DNA of 50,585 nucleotides from a bacterium c-19 (GCA_009917405.1 QZED01000009.1:1-50585), one strand, 5' to 3'; numbered from the stretch's first letter, positions 16,686 to 25,998 are shown. The notes: generated from the letters alone by a model not told the origin. Numbers and translations: made by a program.

Positions 16686-17558
16686 ATGAAAAAGATCAGA
16701 AAAGCAATCATACCGGCAGCCGGCTACGGCACCAGATTCCTTCCTGCCACAAAAGCGATTCCGAAGGAAATGCTGCCGATCGTCGATATCCCTACGATTC
16801 AATATATTGTTGAGGAAGCCGTAAATAGCGGAATTGAGGATATCTTGATTATCACCAACGCACATAAGGCTTGTATTGAAAATCATTTCGATCATAATTT
16901 TGAATTAGAACAAAAGCTGCTTCAAAGCAAGGATCAGGAACGCTTTGAAATGGTTTGTCGTATTGCTGATATGGCAAATATTTATGCGGTCCGACAAAAA
17001 AAACCGCGCGGATTAGGACATGCGGTTTTGTGTGCGAAATCATTTGTCGGTGATGAACCGTTTGCCGTTTTACTCGGTGATGACATTGTCGTCAATAAAG
17101 AAAAAAGTGCGACCCGTCAATTAATGGAAGCAGCACAAAAGCATCAAGGATCGGTAATCGGGGTACAAAAAGTAAAGGATGAAAATGTTCATAAGTACGG
17201 AATTGTTGATCCTGCGTCAACCGTTGAAGAGCGCATTGTAAAGATTGCGTCAATGGTTGAAAAACCGGCATTAAAAGATGCACCAAGCAATCTTGCGGTC
17301 ATGGGTCGCTATGTATTGGAAAGTGAAATCTTTGCGTTCTTGGAAAATCAGGCGCCCGGTGCCGGCAATGAAATCCAGTTGACCGATGCGATTGCCCGTA
17401 TGGCAAAAGAACGTAATGTCTATGCCTGTGATTTTGTCGGCAAGCGCTATGATGTTGGTGATAAGGTTGGTTTTTTACAAGCACAAATTGACTTTGCCTT
17501 AGCCCGCGCAGATCTGCATGATGCGATGACAGATATCATTAAAGAGACAAAGCTGTAA
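16686..17558 (+). CDS. galU: UTP-glucose-1-phosphate uridylyltransferase
   Basis: A 290-residue enzyme that makes UDP-glucose from UTP and glucose-1-phosphate for cell-wall and glycolipid sugars. The N-terminus IIPAAGYGTRFLPATK is the nucleotide-binding signature, followed by PKEMLPIVDIPTIQYIVEEA. GLGHAVLCA and the AVLLGDD motif complete the active site. Full length for the family (GtaB in Bacillus). A ribosome binding site GTGAGG precedes the start. Monocistronic, with its own promoter and terminator. Confidence 0.96.
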   Translation: MKKIRKAIIPAAGYGTRFLPATKAIPKEMLPIVDIPTIQYIVEEAVNSGIEDILIITNAHKACIENHFDHNFELEQKLLQSKDQERFEMVCRIADMANIYAVRQKKPRGLGHAVLCAKSFVGDEPFAVLLGDDIVVNKEKSATRQLMEAAQKHQGSVIGVQKVKDENVHKYGIVDPASTVEERIVKIASMVEKPALKDAPSNLAVMGRYVLESEIFAFLENQAPGAGNEIQLTDAIARMAKERNVYACDFVGKRYDVGDKVGFLQAQIDFALARADLHDAMTDIIKETKL

Positions 17559-17607
17559 TCAATATCATTCACACCAAATTATAACTTTAGTAAAGTATAA
17601 TCTTTTG

Positions 17608-17634
17608 AAGCTGTATATCCTACAGCTTTTTATT
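17608..17634 (+). terminator. Terminator of galU
   Basis: AAGCTGTA and TACAGCTT around TATCC, followed by TTTATTT, 50 bases after the galU stop. Confidence 0.8.
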
Positions 17635-17899
17635 TGTATGACATTCATTTTTGCTGAAGTTTAATCTGCGACAGCTGGTGTTTGACTATTATTCGTTTTG
17701 AACCAAGAGTATTTTTCTCTGTTTCATATAGACTTTCGGTTAATTTAATAGTTTCATATGAATCACTATCTTTTCGATATATCAAGATCTATATAATCAG
17801 TTCACAGATCTTTTAACATTACAGAGGTTATATGCTTGATTACACCTCATACTTACATATTATATCAGTATCCGGTATAAATCAACAATCATAAATAGA

Positions 17900-17928
17900 T
17901 TGACTCCTACCTCCCTAAATGTTATAAT
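17900..17928 (+). promoter_or_regulatory. Promoter of the GNAT-rarA operon
   Basis: TTGACT (17900-17905), 17-base spacer, TATAAT (17923-17928), about 40 bases before the start codon. The preceding stretch 17635-17899 is AT-rich, has stops in all frames, and I see no gene in it. Confidence 0.75.
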
Positions 17929-17968
17929 TCTGTTTATAAAATCACCCATGTTTTGAGAGGACTGTAAT

Positions 17969-18472
17969 ATGCTATATTTGAAAGAAATAAATTATGAAGA
18001 TATTGAAAAAGAGTATCTTTTTGTGCGCGATATGCCTATCGATGAGAACGGTTTGACTAATAAATGGCACGGTATTTCATATGATGAATTTAAAGAAAAG
18101 GCAATGCCGGAAATGATCGCATTCGCAAAAGGAGAAAATCTCCCCGATGGCTTTGTACCGGAAACAGTTTTGTTTTTGTGGAATGATGATGAAATAGTAG
18201 GACAGTTTCGGATCCGTCATTACCTTTGTGAATCCTTGCGTACAGGCGGGGGACATATCGGTTATTTTATTAAGAAAGAATTTCGTAAGCAAGGATATGG
18301 AAAAGAAGGACTGCGTCTTACCTTACAAATCGCAAAAACGATCATTCCCGAAGATGAAATATATTTGCGTGTTAATAAAGATAATCCCGCTTCACTGAAA
18401 GTGATGTTGAATAACGGCGGATATATTAAATACGAAGATGAATCTACGTATTATGTGCGAATTAAAAAATAA
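17969..18472 (+). CDS. GNAT-family N-acetyltransferase
   Basis: A 167-residue acetyltransferase. The middle has a beta strand VGQFRIRHYL, then the acetyl-CoA loop region GHIGYFIKKEFRKQGYGKEGL (about residues 97-117, with QGYGKE as the binding loop), and an NPASLKVMLNNGGY tail typical of the fold. The start has GAGAGG ahead of it. Twelve bases separate it from rarA, so the two share an operon. The acceptor substrate cannot be inferred. Confidence 0.88.
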   Translation: MLYLKEINYEDIEKEYLFVRDMPIDENGLTNKWHGISYDEFKEKAMPEMIAFAKGENLPDGFVPETVLFLWNDDEIVGQFRIRHYLCESLRTGGGHIGYFIKKEFRKQGYGKEGLRLTLQIAKTIIPEDEIYLRVNKDNPASLKVMLNNGGYIKYEDESTYYVRIKK

Positions 18473-18484
18473 AGGAAACCTATT

Positions 18485-19750
18485 ATGAGAGAACCGTTGG
18501 CTTTCAGAATGCGCCCACAGACAATCAATGAAGTAATCGGACAACAACACTTACTGGCTAAAGGCAAAGTCATTCGTCGCTGTATTGAAGAAAAAGCTGT
18601 TTGTTCGATGATCTTTTACGGTCCGCCGGGTACCGGTAAAACTACCTTGGCAGGAGTCATTGCCAATGAGCTGCATATTCCCTATCGGTTATTCAATGCG
18701 GTCAGCGGCAATAAAAAAGATTTAGATACTATATTTGAGGAAGCGAAATACTATAACAGCTTAATCTTGATCATCGATGAAGTACATCGTTTAAATAAAG
18801 ACAAGCAGGATTTATTACTGCCGCATGTTGAAAACGGCTCTATTACCTTAATCGGGGCGACTACTGCTAATCCGCTTCATGCGATCAATCCGGCTATTCG
18901 TTCCCGTTGCCATTTGTTTGAAATCAAAAAGCTGAATCAAGATGATATAAAAAAAGCGCTTTGTTTTGCGATAGAAAGTGAACGAGGCTTGAACAATCAG
19001 GTGGAAATCGAGGAAGCTGCGCTTAACTATATTTCCCGTTGCTGTAACGGTGATCTGCGCTTTGCGTTAAATGTTTTGGAAATCTGCGCATTGGCATGTG
19101 AAAACAAAATAATTGATCAACAGCTGGTCACTCAATATGCACAGGTTCAAAATAAAAACATGGACAAAGACGGCGACGGCTACTATGATGTGCTGAGTGC
19201 ATTTCAAAAATCGATCCGCGGCAGTGATGTCGATGCGGCATTATATTATTTGGGCGTTATGATTCAGGCAAACGATATGGATTCCATTGAAAGAAGATTG
19301 CTTGTATGCGCCTATGAAGATATTGGATTAGGAAATCCGGCTGCGCTTGCACGCTGCACACAAGCGATTGATGCCGCAAAGCGGATTGGCTTTCCCGAGG
19401 CCCGCATCCCTTTAAGTGTTGCTGTTATTGATCTGTGTCTGTCACCGAAAAGCAAATCAGCTGAAACCGCGATTGATAATGCTCTGCGTGAGTTAAACCG
19501 ACATCCGTATGAGGTGCCTGCCTATTTACGCTATACACCGGTCGGAATGGATCAAGATGAAGTTTATGATTATCTGCGCAGTGATTTATGGAGTCAAATT
19601 CAATATTTACCGGATTTTTTAAAAGATGTTCATTTTTATGAGCCGCAGGCAAACAGCGCTTATGAGAAAGTTCTGGCAGATAATTACCGCAAGCTTGCCG
19701 CGATCCAACGCTCTAATGATTTAAAGAAGCTAAAAAAAGGAAAGAAATAA
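18485..19750 (+). CDS. rarA: Replication-associated recombination protein A (RarA/MgsA AAA ATPase)
   Basis: A 421-residue clamp-loader-like AAA ATPase acting at stalled replication forks. Walker A GPPGTGKT is at 46-53, Walker B LIIDEVHR near 95-102, and a sensor GATTANP with arginine-finger region NPAIRSRCHLFEI follows. The C-terminal tetramerisation part includes DGDGYYDVLSAFQKSIRGSD and DIGLGNPAAL, hallmarks of RarA. It is co-transcribed with the GNAT gene 12 bases upstream and followed by a strong terminator. Confidence 0.95.
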   Translation: MREPLAFRMRPQTINEVIGQQHLLAKGKVIRRCIEEKAVCSMIFYGPPGTGKTTLAGVIANELHIPYRLFNAVSGNKKDLDTIFEEAKYYNSLILIIDEVHRLNKDKQDLLLPHVENGSITLIGATTANPLHAINPAIRSRCHLFEIKKLNQDDIKKALCFAIESERGLNNQVEIEEAALNYISRCCNGDLRFALNVLEICALACENKIIDQQLVTQYAQVQNKNMDKDGDGYYDVLSAFQKSIRGSDVDAALYYLGVMIQANDMDSIERRLLVCAYEDIGLGNPAALARCTQAIDAAKRIGFPEARIPLSVAVIDLCLSPKSKSAETAIDNALRELNRHPYEVPAYLRYTPVGMDQDEVYDYLRSDLWSQIQYLPDFLKDVHFYEPQANSAYEKVLADNYRKLAAIQRSNDLKKLKKGKK

Positions 19751-19794
19751 CACCGGCAAGGTTAAGAAATTAATCTTAAAACACAAAGCAAAAC

Positions 19795-19840
19795 AAAGAC
19801 ACCTTGTGAGGCAGAAATACTTTTCTCGGTGTCTTTTTCT
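19795..19840 (+). terminator. Terminator of the GNAT-rarA operon
   Basis: AAAGACACC pairs with GGTGTCTTT across a 24-base loop, followed by TTCTT on the + strand. Confidence 0.75.
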
Positions 19841-19989
19841 TACTTTATAAAGAATTATTAACATTCGTAATCTATATACTGACTGATTTCTTTGAAAAAG
19901 AATACAAATATCAAAATATAGAATCTGATATTTTGACATTTGTCAATACGTTATTCTATAAGAGAATACGCATGTCCCATGATTTTGAT

Positions 19990-20012
19990 ACAAAAAAAGC
20001 CCATACGGGCAA
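19990..20012 (-). terminator. Terminator of the minus-strand GNAT gene
   Basis: GCCC-GTAT-GGGC followed by seven T on the minus strand, right after the stop codon region of the gene ending at 20017. The stem is short but GC-only. Confidence 0.65.
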
Positions 20013-20016
20013 GCAT

Positions 20017-20454
20017 TTAGAAATATTTAATATAGTGATTCATCGATCTTCTTGTTTCAAAGCCATGCTTAATAAATAATTCATGTGCCTTTTCACGATC
20101 TAAGTCAAGCGCTAAGCGGATTCCCTTATAACCGAATTTCTTCGCTCTCGATTCAAATGCCTCGTACAATGCGTTGCCGATTGCTTCGCCGTCTTCAAGA
20201 TCTTCCTTCACACAGAAACAAACCGTGTTTAATAAGTTATCCGCATAAAGTGTTTCATACGGCGCACCGTGTGCATAAGCAACCACATGACCATCTTTTT
20301 CCGCAGCCAATAAAATATCATTACCGGCTTCTAAAATAGCGATAATCTTGTTATACACCTTGTCCTTCTCATAAGCATATCCCAATTCTGTATTCAGATC
20401 ATAAATATCCTCATAGTCCTGTGTCGCAATAATTCTTATCACTGCATTACTCAT
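20017..20454 (-). CDS. GNAT-family N-acetyltransferase
   Basis: A 145-residue protein with the GNAT layout: N-terminal IRIIATQDYEDIYDLNTELGY, central beta strands DILLAAEKDGHVVAYAHG, and the C-terminal ALDLDREKAHELFIKHGFE segment typical of the last helix and strand. The usual R/Q-x-x-G-x-G/A loop is replaced by EDGEAIGNAL (about 88-97), which is weak but within family variation. AAGGAAG precedes the ATG. Stand-alone gene with its own terminator; the substrate is unknown. Confidence 0.83.
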   Translation of the reverse strand: MSNAVIRIIATQDYEDIYDLNTELGYAYEKDKVYNKIIAILEAGNDILLAAEKDGHVVAYAHGAPYETLYADNLLNTVCFCVKEDLEDGEAIGNALYEAFESRAKKFGYKGIRLALDLDREKAHELFIKHGFETRRSMNHYIKYF

Positions 20455-20627
20455 TTTACTTCCTTCTTTCCTAATTGACTTACCCTATGTCTATGATGTA
20501 AAAAAACATAAACCTGTACTATTGTACCATATTTTTTATAAAATGCACGTTAAAATATGCCTATAACTGTATATTTCCCGATGTAAGCGGTTTTATACAG
20601 CATTTTCCTTTAAATTACGAATACAAC

Positions 20628-20643
20628 CAGGTAATTATACCTG
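20628..20643. repeat. Perfect 16-base palindrome CAGGTA-ATTA-TACCTG
   Basis: It sits in the 310-base gap between gpmI (ending 20768) and the GNAT gene starting at 20454. The site could be an operator for the minus-strand GNAT gene or a hairpin. No other feature is seen in 20455-20718. Confidence 0.35.
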
Positions 20644-20718
20644 AAAAAAGACTGCTCACAAACATAGCTTTCATAGCCGTCAATAAGGAAAACATTCAAA
20701 AAGTTATAAACTTTAAAT

Positions 20719-20755
20719 AAAGTAAAAGGCACGAGTCTCGTTTAAGAATCGTACC
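20719..20755 (-). terminator. Terminator of gpmI
   Basis: On the minus strand GGTACGA pairs with TCGTGCC (one G-U) and is followed by TTTTACTTT, 13 bases after the gpmI stop codon. Confidence 0.7.
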
Positions 20756-20767
20756 CTGATATCATAC

Positions 20768-22348
20768 TTATTTTTTAATAATACTTTCGTTCCAATTTTC
20801 ATTCGGAGCGATTTCCAACAGGTCGCAAACTGTTGCGGCTACGTTGGATAAGCCAAGATTATCATCCTGCTTTAATTCAACATCGGCACCGTACACAATA
20901 AACGGAACCTTATTTAATGTATGAGAAGTTTTTGCCTTGATCGGCGCATCCGCCTTTTTCGCTTTTTCATACATTTCATCAGCGTTACCGTGATCGGCTG
21001 TCACAATTAAGATACCGTTTACCGAATCAACTGCCTTAATGATGCGAGCCAGCTGGAGATCAACCGATTCAACACCGATTACGGTTGCTTCAAAGTTACC
21101 GGTATGACCGACCATATCACCGTTCGGATAGTTCGTTCTTAAGAAGTCATAGCTTCCGGAAGTAATCGCTGCACATAATACATCGGTGATTTCAGCGGAT
21201 TTCATCCAAGGCCGCTGTTCAAACGGAACAACATCGGATTTAATTTCCACAAAATCCTCTAATGCCTCATTGAATTTCTCGGAACGATTTCCGTTCCAGA
21301 AATAAGTCACATGCCCGTACTTCTGCGTTTCGGAAATCGCATACTGACGAATGTTGTGCTTTACGAGTTCCTCTGATAATGTATATTTGATCTTTGGCGG
21401 GAATGCCAAGAAGTTATGCGGAATATTCAAATCTGCATCATACTGAAGCATACCGGCATACATCACATCCGGTTTGCGTACACGGTCAAACTTGTCAAAG
21501 CTTTCATCGCCGTCAAAAGCCAATGAGATTTCTTGCGCACGATCGCCGCGGAAGTTAAACAGAATTACACTGTCACCGTCATGAATCGTACCGACTGGCT
21601 GACCGTCTTTCGCAATAACGAACGGCGGCAAATCCTGATCCACTGCCTGAAGCTCATTTCGATAAGTTTCAATCGCTTCCTTAGCACTCGCAAAGGTACG
21701 ACCTTCCCCTAATACATGCGTTTTCCAGCCTTTTTCAACCATTGCCCAGTTCGCTTCATAACGATCCATCGTAATGCACATACGACCGCCGCCACTGGCA
21801 ATACATGCATGGAAGTTATCATCATTGCATTCTGTGATAAATGCTTCAATATCATCTACATAAGTCAATGCACTTGTTTCGGGAACATCACGACCGTCCA
21901 ATAATGCATGAATGCGAACTTCTTTCACACCCTCTTGCTTTGCCTGTGCAATCAAAGCCTTTAAATGCTTAATATGAGAATGCACATTACCGTCACTCAA
22001 CAAGCCTAAGAAGTGCATAACACCCTTTTCCTTGCAATTTTCCACTAACGCCTTCCAAGTGGAAGAGGTAAAAATATCACCGGACTCAATAGACTCATTA
22101 ACAAGTTTCGCTCCCTGAGAATAAATCTGTCCGCAGCCAAGCGCATTATGACCTACCTCGCTGTTACCCATATCACCATCACTCGGCAATCCTACAGCCA
22201 AGCCGTGCGCTTTAATTTCAGTGTGAGGGCAGTTTTCCCACAAATGATCTAATGTTGGTTTATATGCGTGTTTTACGGCATTTCCGAATTCTGATTCATT
22301 GATGCCGACACCGTCCATAACCACTAATACAACAGGTCTTTTACTCAT
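20768..22348 (-). CDS. gpmI: 2,3-bisphosphoglycerate-independent phosphoglycerate mutase
   Basis: A 526-residue manganese enzyme that interconverts 3- and 2-phosphoglycerate in glycolysis. The N-terminus VVLVVMDGVG carries the first metal-binding aspartate. The catalytic serine is Ser63 in DMGNSEVGHNAL, LLSDGNVHSH follows, and the C-terminal metal sites are in TNYPNGDMVGHTG and TADHGNADEM. Full family length. AGGAGG precedes the start. It is alone here, away from the usual gap-pgk-tpi genes. Confidence 0.97.
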   Translation of the reverse strand: MSKRPVVLVVMDGVGINESEFGNAVKHAYKPTLDHLWENCPHTEIKAHGLAVGLPSDGDMGNSEVGHNALGCGQIYSQGAKLVNESIESGDIFTSSTWKALVENCKEKGVMHFLGLLSDGNVHSHIKHLKALIAQAKQEGVKEVRIHALLDGRDVPETSALTYVDDIEAFITECNDDNFHACIASGGGRMCITMDRYEANWAMVEKGWKTHVLGEGRTFASAKEAIETYRNELQAVDQDLPPFVIAKDGQPVGTIHDGDSVILFNFRGDRAQEISLAFDGDESFDKFDRVRKPDVMYAGMLQYDADLNIPHNFLAFPPKIKYTLSEELVKHNIRQYAISETQKYGHVTYFWNGNRSEKFNEALEDFVEIKSDVVPFEQRPWMKSAEITDVLCAAITSGSYDFLRTNYPNGDMVGHTGNFEATVIGVESVDLQLARIIKAVDSVNGILIVTADHGNADEMYEKAKKADAPIKAKTSHTLNKVPFIVYGADVELKQDDNLGLSNVAATVCDLLEIAPNENWNESIIKK

Positions 22349-22498
22349 AACCTTAACCTCCTATGTTCGTGGTTATTATAGCACGTTTTATGATATGTGA
22401 AAAGTCAGATAAGCTTCAAAAGATGTTTATCGATTCAAAAAAGCACGATAGGATCATTAAGAAAAGCAGAACACCCTTAAAGTCGAATAAACACACTT

Positions 22499-23116
22499 CT
22501 AGCCTAAGCGAAGCAGTGCTAAAATCATCAGTAAGCAGCCGCTCAGCCAAGAGACATCACCGGTAAAGCGGCACATCAACCGTTTTCCGAGCGCACTGCC
22601 GACAACGATCAGCACAACACCGAAGCCAAAGCTGCATCCCAGCAACAGCCCGAAATTCACTACACCGATACCGTAAGCCAATCCGCTTGCCAAAGAATCA
22701 AGTGACAGCGCAATTCCCAAATAGAGCGCCTCACTGATACTCAACTCTTTAGAATGATCCTGGTCGGCTTCGGTTTCATCAAGAAAAATATCAATAACAA
22801 AGGAAATTCCCTTCATTTTTATAATCAGCGGTTTATGTTTCTGTTTTTTGACATAGCGCTTCACCTGTGCCTGAAACAAATGAGTAAGTCCCAATCCCGT
22901 CAAAATTAAAAAGCTGATCCATCGTCCGATCTGCGGTGACAAAAATGAGGAAAAGCTTTTCGCCAAAGCAATCGAAACACCGAGCAGTGATGTACCGCAA
23001 AATGCGATAATCAAGGTTGCTTTCCATGAAATGTCAATGCGCTCCGCGCCGTACGCAACACTCATAAAAAAACTATCACAGCAGGTTGCACAGATCAGCA
23101 GCAACATATCAACCAT
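22499..23116 (-). CDS. ytaF: YtaF-like sporulation membrane protein (MntP-like fold)
   Basis: A ~205-residue integral membrane protein with two repeated halves, each beginning with a helix that carries an aspartate-serine pair (CCDSFFMSVAYG and SLDSLASGLAYGIG). This pattern marks YtaF, a relative of the manganese exporter MntP annotated as a sporulation membrane protein in Bacillus. Between the halves lies an acidic cytoplasmic loop (DETEADQDH). In-frame ATGs occur at 23140, 23128, 23116 and 23107, and the best GAGG site fits none perfectly; 23116 is chosen on N-terminal length. Transported substrate unproven. Confidence 0.8.
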   Translation of the reverse strand: MVDMLLLICATCCDSFFMSVAYGAERIDISWKATLIIAFCGTSLLGVSIALAKSFSSFLSPQIGRWISFLILTGLGLTHLFQAQVKRYVKKQKHKPLIIKMKGISFVIDIFLDETEADQDHSKELSISEALYLGIALSLDSLASGLAYGIGVVNFGLLLGCSFGFGVVLIVVGSALGKRLMCRFTGDVSWLSGCLLMILALLRLG

Positions 23117-23197
23117 ATCCTCACCCATCCTTTGTCTCATTTTATGATGGATCTACCTAAGCGCTATAGGCTAAACTCATCGTTTTTACAAAGCATT

Positions 23198-23224
23198 AAA
23201 AAACAGTATTCATACGAATACTGC
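23198..23224 (-). terminator. Terminator of the EF-hand-like gene
   Basis: GCAGTATTC-GTAT-GAATACTGT followed by TTTTT on the minus strand; the stem begins at the stop codon of the gene ending at 23225. Confidence 0.8.
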
Positions 23225-23779
23225 TTAAGAAGTCATCGATAACGCATTCTTTTGTTCATCGTAACGATTTTGTAAAACATAGTTAAGAAAAGCTTTTTTA
23301 ATCGTATAAAAGACTTTATCCAATACGCCCATATCCAAGGAATCAATAAACAGCTGTATAATATAATCGCCGGTAAATACAGAATCATCTTGATCAAACA
23401 GTAACAATAATACAGTAAGCGCCGCATGTTCCTGAAAAAATGCCCGATCTTCTTCCATCAATGCCTGTACTTGTTCACTTTCCTGTAACTGCGTCAATAA
23501 ATCCTGCGGTAATTCCGCAAAACCCTGTTTATAATAAATCCGTTTGCCTTTAGAAATAAGCTGATAACGTTCGGTAAAATCCTGAATCCTTCGCTTCATC
23601 GGCAATCGCCAATCCTCAAACGGATCTATTTCACCGTTTCGATTCACATCCTTAAAGGCATAACCGTCTTCTACTAATATCCGAATTCCGCTGTTCGGAT
23701 GATAGCTTAAATCTTTTCCTTTCTGATTATGAATGCGCCAACGCTTTGCCTCATATTTTAGTTTCCATCGATTTGACAT
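23225..23779 (-). CDS. Uncharacterised protein with an EF-hand-like loop
   Basis: A 184-residue soluble protein, function not recognised. Residues about 43-60 read FKDVNRNGEIDPFEDWR: Asp, Asn, Asn and Asp at EF-hand positions with an invariant-type Gly, as in dockerins. The same phrase style occurs at the N-terminus of many bacterial GH3 beta-glucosidases, but no glycosidase domain follows. The remainder is predicted mostly helical and acidic, with a leucine-rich stretch LTVLLLLFDQDD. The ATG at 23779 has AAAGGA eight bases upstream. It is a single gene with its own terminator. Confidence 0.7.
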   Translation of the reverse strand: MSNRWKLKYEAKRWRIHNQKGKDLSYHPNSGIRILVEDGYAFKDVNRNGEIDPFEDWRLPMKRRIQDFTERYQLISKGKRIYYKQGFAELPQDLLTQLQESEQVQALMEEDRAFFQEHAALTVLLLLFDQDDSVFTGDYIIQLFIDSLDMGVLDKVFYTIKKAFLNYVLQNRYDEQKNALSMTS

Positions 23780-23982
23780 ATCAACATTCCTTTCAAAATA
23801 CACTATGATTAAGATACTTCCAGTATAACAGTGAAATTCGTTTGTACTGTCTTTTGTTTATGTGAAATTGCGTAAAAAGAAAACTGTTCCTCTGTAACCA
23901 ATGAAAATACGCAGTATCAAATGAAATATTTTCAGTTATGATCAACGTAACTGTTTTCTTATATAGAATCAAATAAAAGGCA

Positions 23983-24011
23983 TTGACATTTAAGAAGGCA
24001 ATGCTTACAAT
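23983..24011 (+). promoter_or_regulatory. Strong promoter of the EIIA gene
   Basis: TTGACA (23983-23988), 17-base spacer, TACAAT (24006-24011), about 60 bases before the chosen start codon. No operator-like repeat is seen beside it. Confidence 0.8.
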
Positions 24012-24073
24012 GATGTTGCTATGTCATGATCAATCAGCTTAATATCCAATGTACGGATAAGGAGGCACTTGCC

Positions 24074-24541
24074 ATGTTTTCATTCTTTAAACAAAAAAGC
24101 GAACAGCTGTATGCACCGATCGACGGAAAAGTCATCTCATTGGATGATGTAGATGATCCGATTTTTTCTAAGCGCAAAATGGGAGAAGGTGTGGCAATAA
24201 TCGCAAGTGGTCACACGGTTTACGCACCGGCAGACGGTGAAATTGCCGTTACGATAGAGCGAAAACATGCATTTGGCATGATATTAGATAACGAAATGGA
24301 ATTGATTGTACATGTCGGCATTAATTTACATGATACGCAATGCAGCGACTTTGAAATACTTGTCAAGGAACATGAACATGTGAAAAAAGGTACGCCAATC
24401 ATTAAAATTAATCCTGCCGCACTCGAACATGGATTAATCACTCCTGTCATTATAACCAATTCTCATTGCTTTTCGATTCTGAACAATCATATCGACGAAA
24501 ACGTTAAGGCAAAGGAAAGTATTTTGATCGAATATCGATGA
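24074..24541 (+). CDS. PTS glucose-type EIIA protein
   Basis: A 155-residue single-domain EIIA of the Glc family, which passes phosphate from HPr to a sugar-specific EIIB. The two active-site histidines are His65 (KHAFGM) and the phosphoacceptor His80 (LIVHVGINL). YAPIDGKVI and VYAPADGEI are the family's conserved turns. The ATG at 24074 is preceded by AAGGAGG at eight bases; an earlier in-frame start lacks one. No EIIB or EIIC gene is nearby, so it may serve several permeases or have a regulatory role, as Crr does elsewhere. Confidence 0.93.
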   Translation: MFSFFKQKSEQLYAPIDGKVISLDDVDDPIFSKRKMGEGVAIIASGHTVYAPADGEIAVTIERKHAFGMILDNEMELIVHVGINLHDTQCSDFEILVKEHEHVKKGTPIIKINPAALEHGLITPVIITNSHCFSILNNHIDENVKAKESILIEYR

Positions 24542-24552
24542 TTCATACAAAG

Positions 24553-24600
24553 AAAAGGTGTAATTGATAACGTATGACGTTTCATATACACCTTTTTTTA
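24553..24600 (+). terminator. Terminator of the EIIA gene
   Basis: AAAAGGTGTA pairs with TACACCTTTT, with an inner AACGT-ATG-ACGTT hairpin, then TTT. It also lies just behind the minus-strand gene ending at 24609 and may act in both directions. Confidence 0.8.
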
Positions 24601-24608
24601 TTTATGTA

Positions 24609-24962
24609 TTAATAATTATTTACGTTTGCTTCCTCGGGATGATGCTTTTGTTCCGCTTTTAATTCAAAGTGGATCAACATCGTCAATATGGCACGAAGCA
24701 GAATAATTGCACCGAGCACATAGATTTCACTCATCTCATGAATCAGAACTGTTTTTAAAATCTCTGCGCCCATTTTAAATTCTAAGCCGAGTGCCAGAGC
24801 ATTTGCGAGTTCGATTTTTATAGGATAGCGTTCCTTTTTCAACAGTGAAGCAAAGTAATAAGCAAATGCTTTTACTGAGCCGAAGGCAATTACGATGATA
24901 CCGAATATTTCAATCGTCGCATAAACCTCAGGCAGCCATGTTTCAATCAAATGTTCCAGCAT
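24609..24962 (-). CDS. DUF1622 family membrane protein
   Basis: A 117-residue protein with about three membrane helices (about 13-33, 50-68 and 80-98). The phrase IELANALALGLEFKMGAEILKTVL in the middle is the family's conserved core (ALGLEFKMGAEIL). Function is unknown. It starts 12 bases after the prs stop codon, with GGGG as a weak site, and is thus the last gene of glmU-prs-DUF1622. Confidence 0.8.
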   Translation of the reverse strand: MLEHLIETWLPEVYATIEIFGIIVIAFGSVKAFAYYFASLLKKERYPIKIELANALALGLEFKMGAEILKTVLIHEMSEIYVLGAIILLRAILTMLIHFELKAEQKHHPEEANVNNY

Positions 24963-24974
24963 GATTTACCCCAA

Positions 24975-25934
24975 TCAGCGCTCTTGTGCGTATACCGCAA
25001 CAATTTCACTGACCGGCTTGCTTTCTTCCATTGCTTTAATGACATCACCGAGTACAGGTCCTACGGATAATACACGCATTTCCGGATAGGACGGTACCTT
25101 TTCATCTTGACAAATGGTATTTGTACAAATAAAGCCGCTCAGATTGCTTGCCTTCAAGCGTTCAATCGCCGGTCCGGAAAGAACTCCGTGAACACAGGAA
25201 GCATAAACTCCGGTCGCACCTTTATCGTAAAGCATTTTGATTCCGGCAGTTAATGTACCGGCAGTGTCTACGATATCATCTACCATGATCGCTGTTTTTC
25301 CGTTGACATCACCGATTAAATTCATCGCTTCCGCAACATTCGGTTTCGGGCGGCGCTTATCGATAATTGCCAACGGCGCATGTAGAATTTCCGCAAGCTT
25401 TCTGGCTCTTGTCGTACCGCCGTGATCCGGTGAAACAACAACAACTTCAGGTAGATTCAATTCTTTGAAATAGCTGCCGATAATGCTGATTGCGGAGATG
25501 TCATCCGCAGGAATATCAAAGAAACCTTGAATTTGTGTCGCATGAAGCTCCATAGTGATAATGCGATCGGCTCCGGCTTTTTCCAACAGACCGGCAACCA
25601 GTTTAGATGTGATCGGCTGACGCGGTTTCGCTTTGCGATCCTGACGAGCATATCCGAAATACGGCATAACAACCGCAATATGCTCTGCACTGGCACGCTT
25701 ACATGCATCAATCGCAATCAGGATTTCCATCAAATTGCTGGAAACCGGATTACACGTACTCTGTACGATATAAACATTCTTACCGCGTACACTTTCCCCT
25801 AACTCAACCATAATTTCACCGTCAGCGAAATGCTTTACATCACAAAGTCCCAAAGGGATTCCTAAACGTGCCGCAATTTCATTTGCCAAACCAACGCTGG
25901 AAGTTAATGCGAAAATCACTGTCTTTTTTTTCAT
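24975..25934 (-). CDS. prs: Ribose-phosphate pyrophosphokinase (PRPP synthetase)
   Basis: A 319-residue enzyme making PRPP from ATP and ribose-5-phosphate for purine, pyrimidine, His and Trp synthesis. Signatures include the N-terminal FADGEIMVELGESVRGKNVYI region, PYFGYARQDRK and the flexible catalytic loop. The PRPP-binding motif MVDDIVDTAGTL lies near residue 220. Full length. AAGG lies upstream of the ATG. It is 64 bases downstream of glmU, the usual Firmicute order, though spoVG and other usual neighbours are absent. Confidence 0.96.
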   Translation of the reverse strand: MKKKTVIFALTSSVGLANEIAARLGIPLGLCDVKHFADGEIMVELGESVRGKNVYIVQSTCNPVSSNLMEILIAIDACKRASAEHIAVVMPYFGYARQDRKAKPRQPITSKLVAGLLEKAGADRIITMELHATQIQGFFDIPADDISAISIIGSYFKELNLPEVVVVSPDHGGTTRARKLAEILHAPLAIIDKRRPKPNVAEAMNLIGDVNGKTAIMVDDIVDTAGTLTAGIKMLYDKGATGVYASCVHGVLSGPAIERLKASNLSGFICTNTICQDEKVPSYPEMRVLSVGPVLGDVIKAMEESKPVSEIVAVYAQER

Positions 25935-25998
25935 TCTGCCTTTTCCTCTTTTCTATTTATGATACTTTTGTATGGGTCATTTATTTCTAATGATTTTT

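Noticed and set aside
16499-16711. 70-codon minus-strand frame between the response regulator and galU
   Set aside because: It covers the galU promoter, has no ribosome binding site and reads like translated AT-rich DNA.
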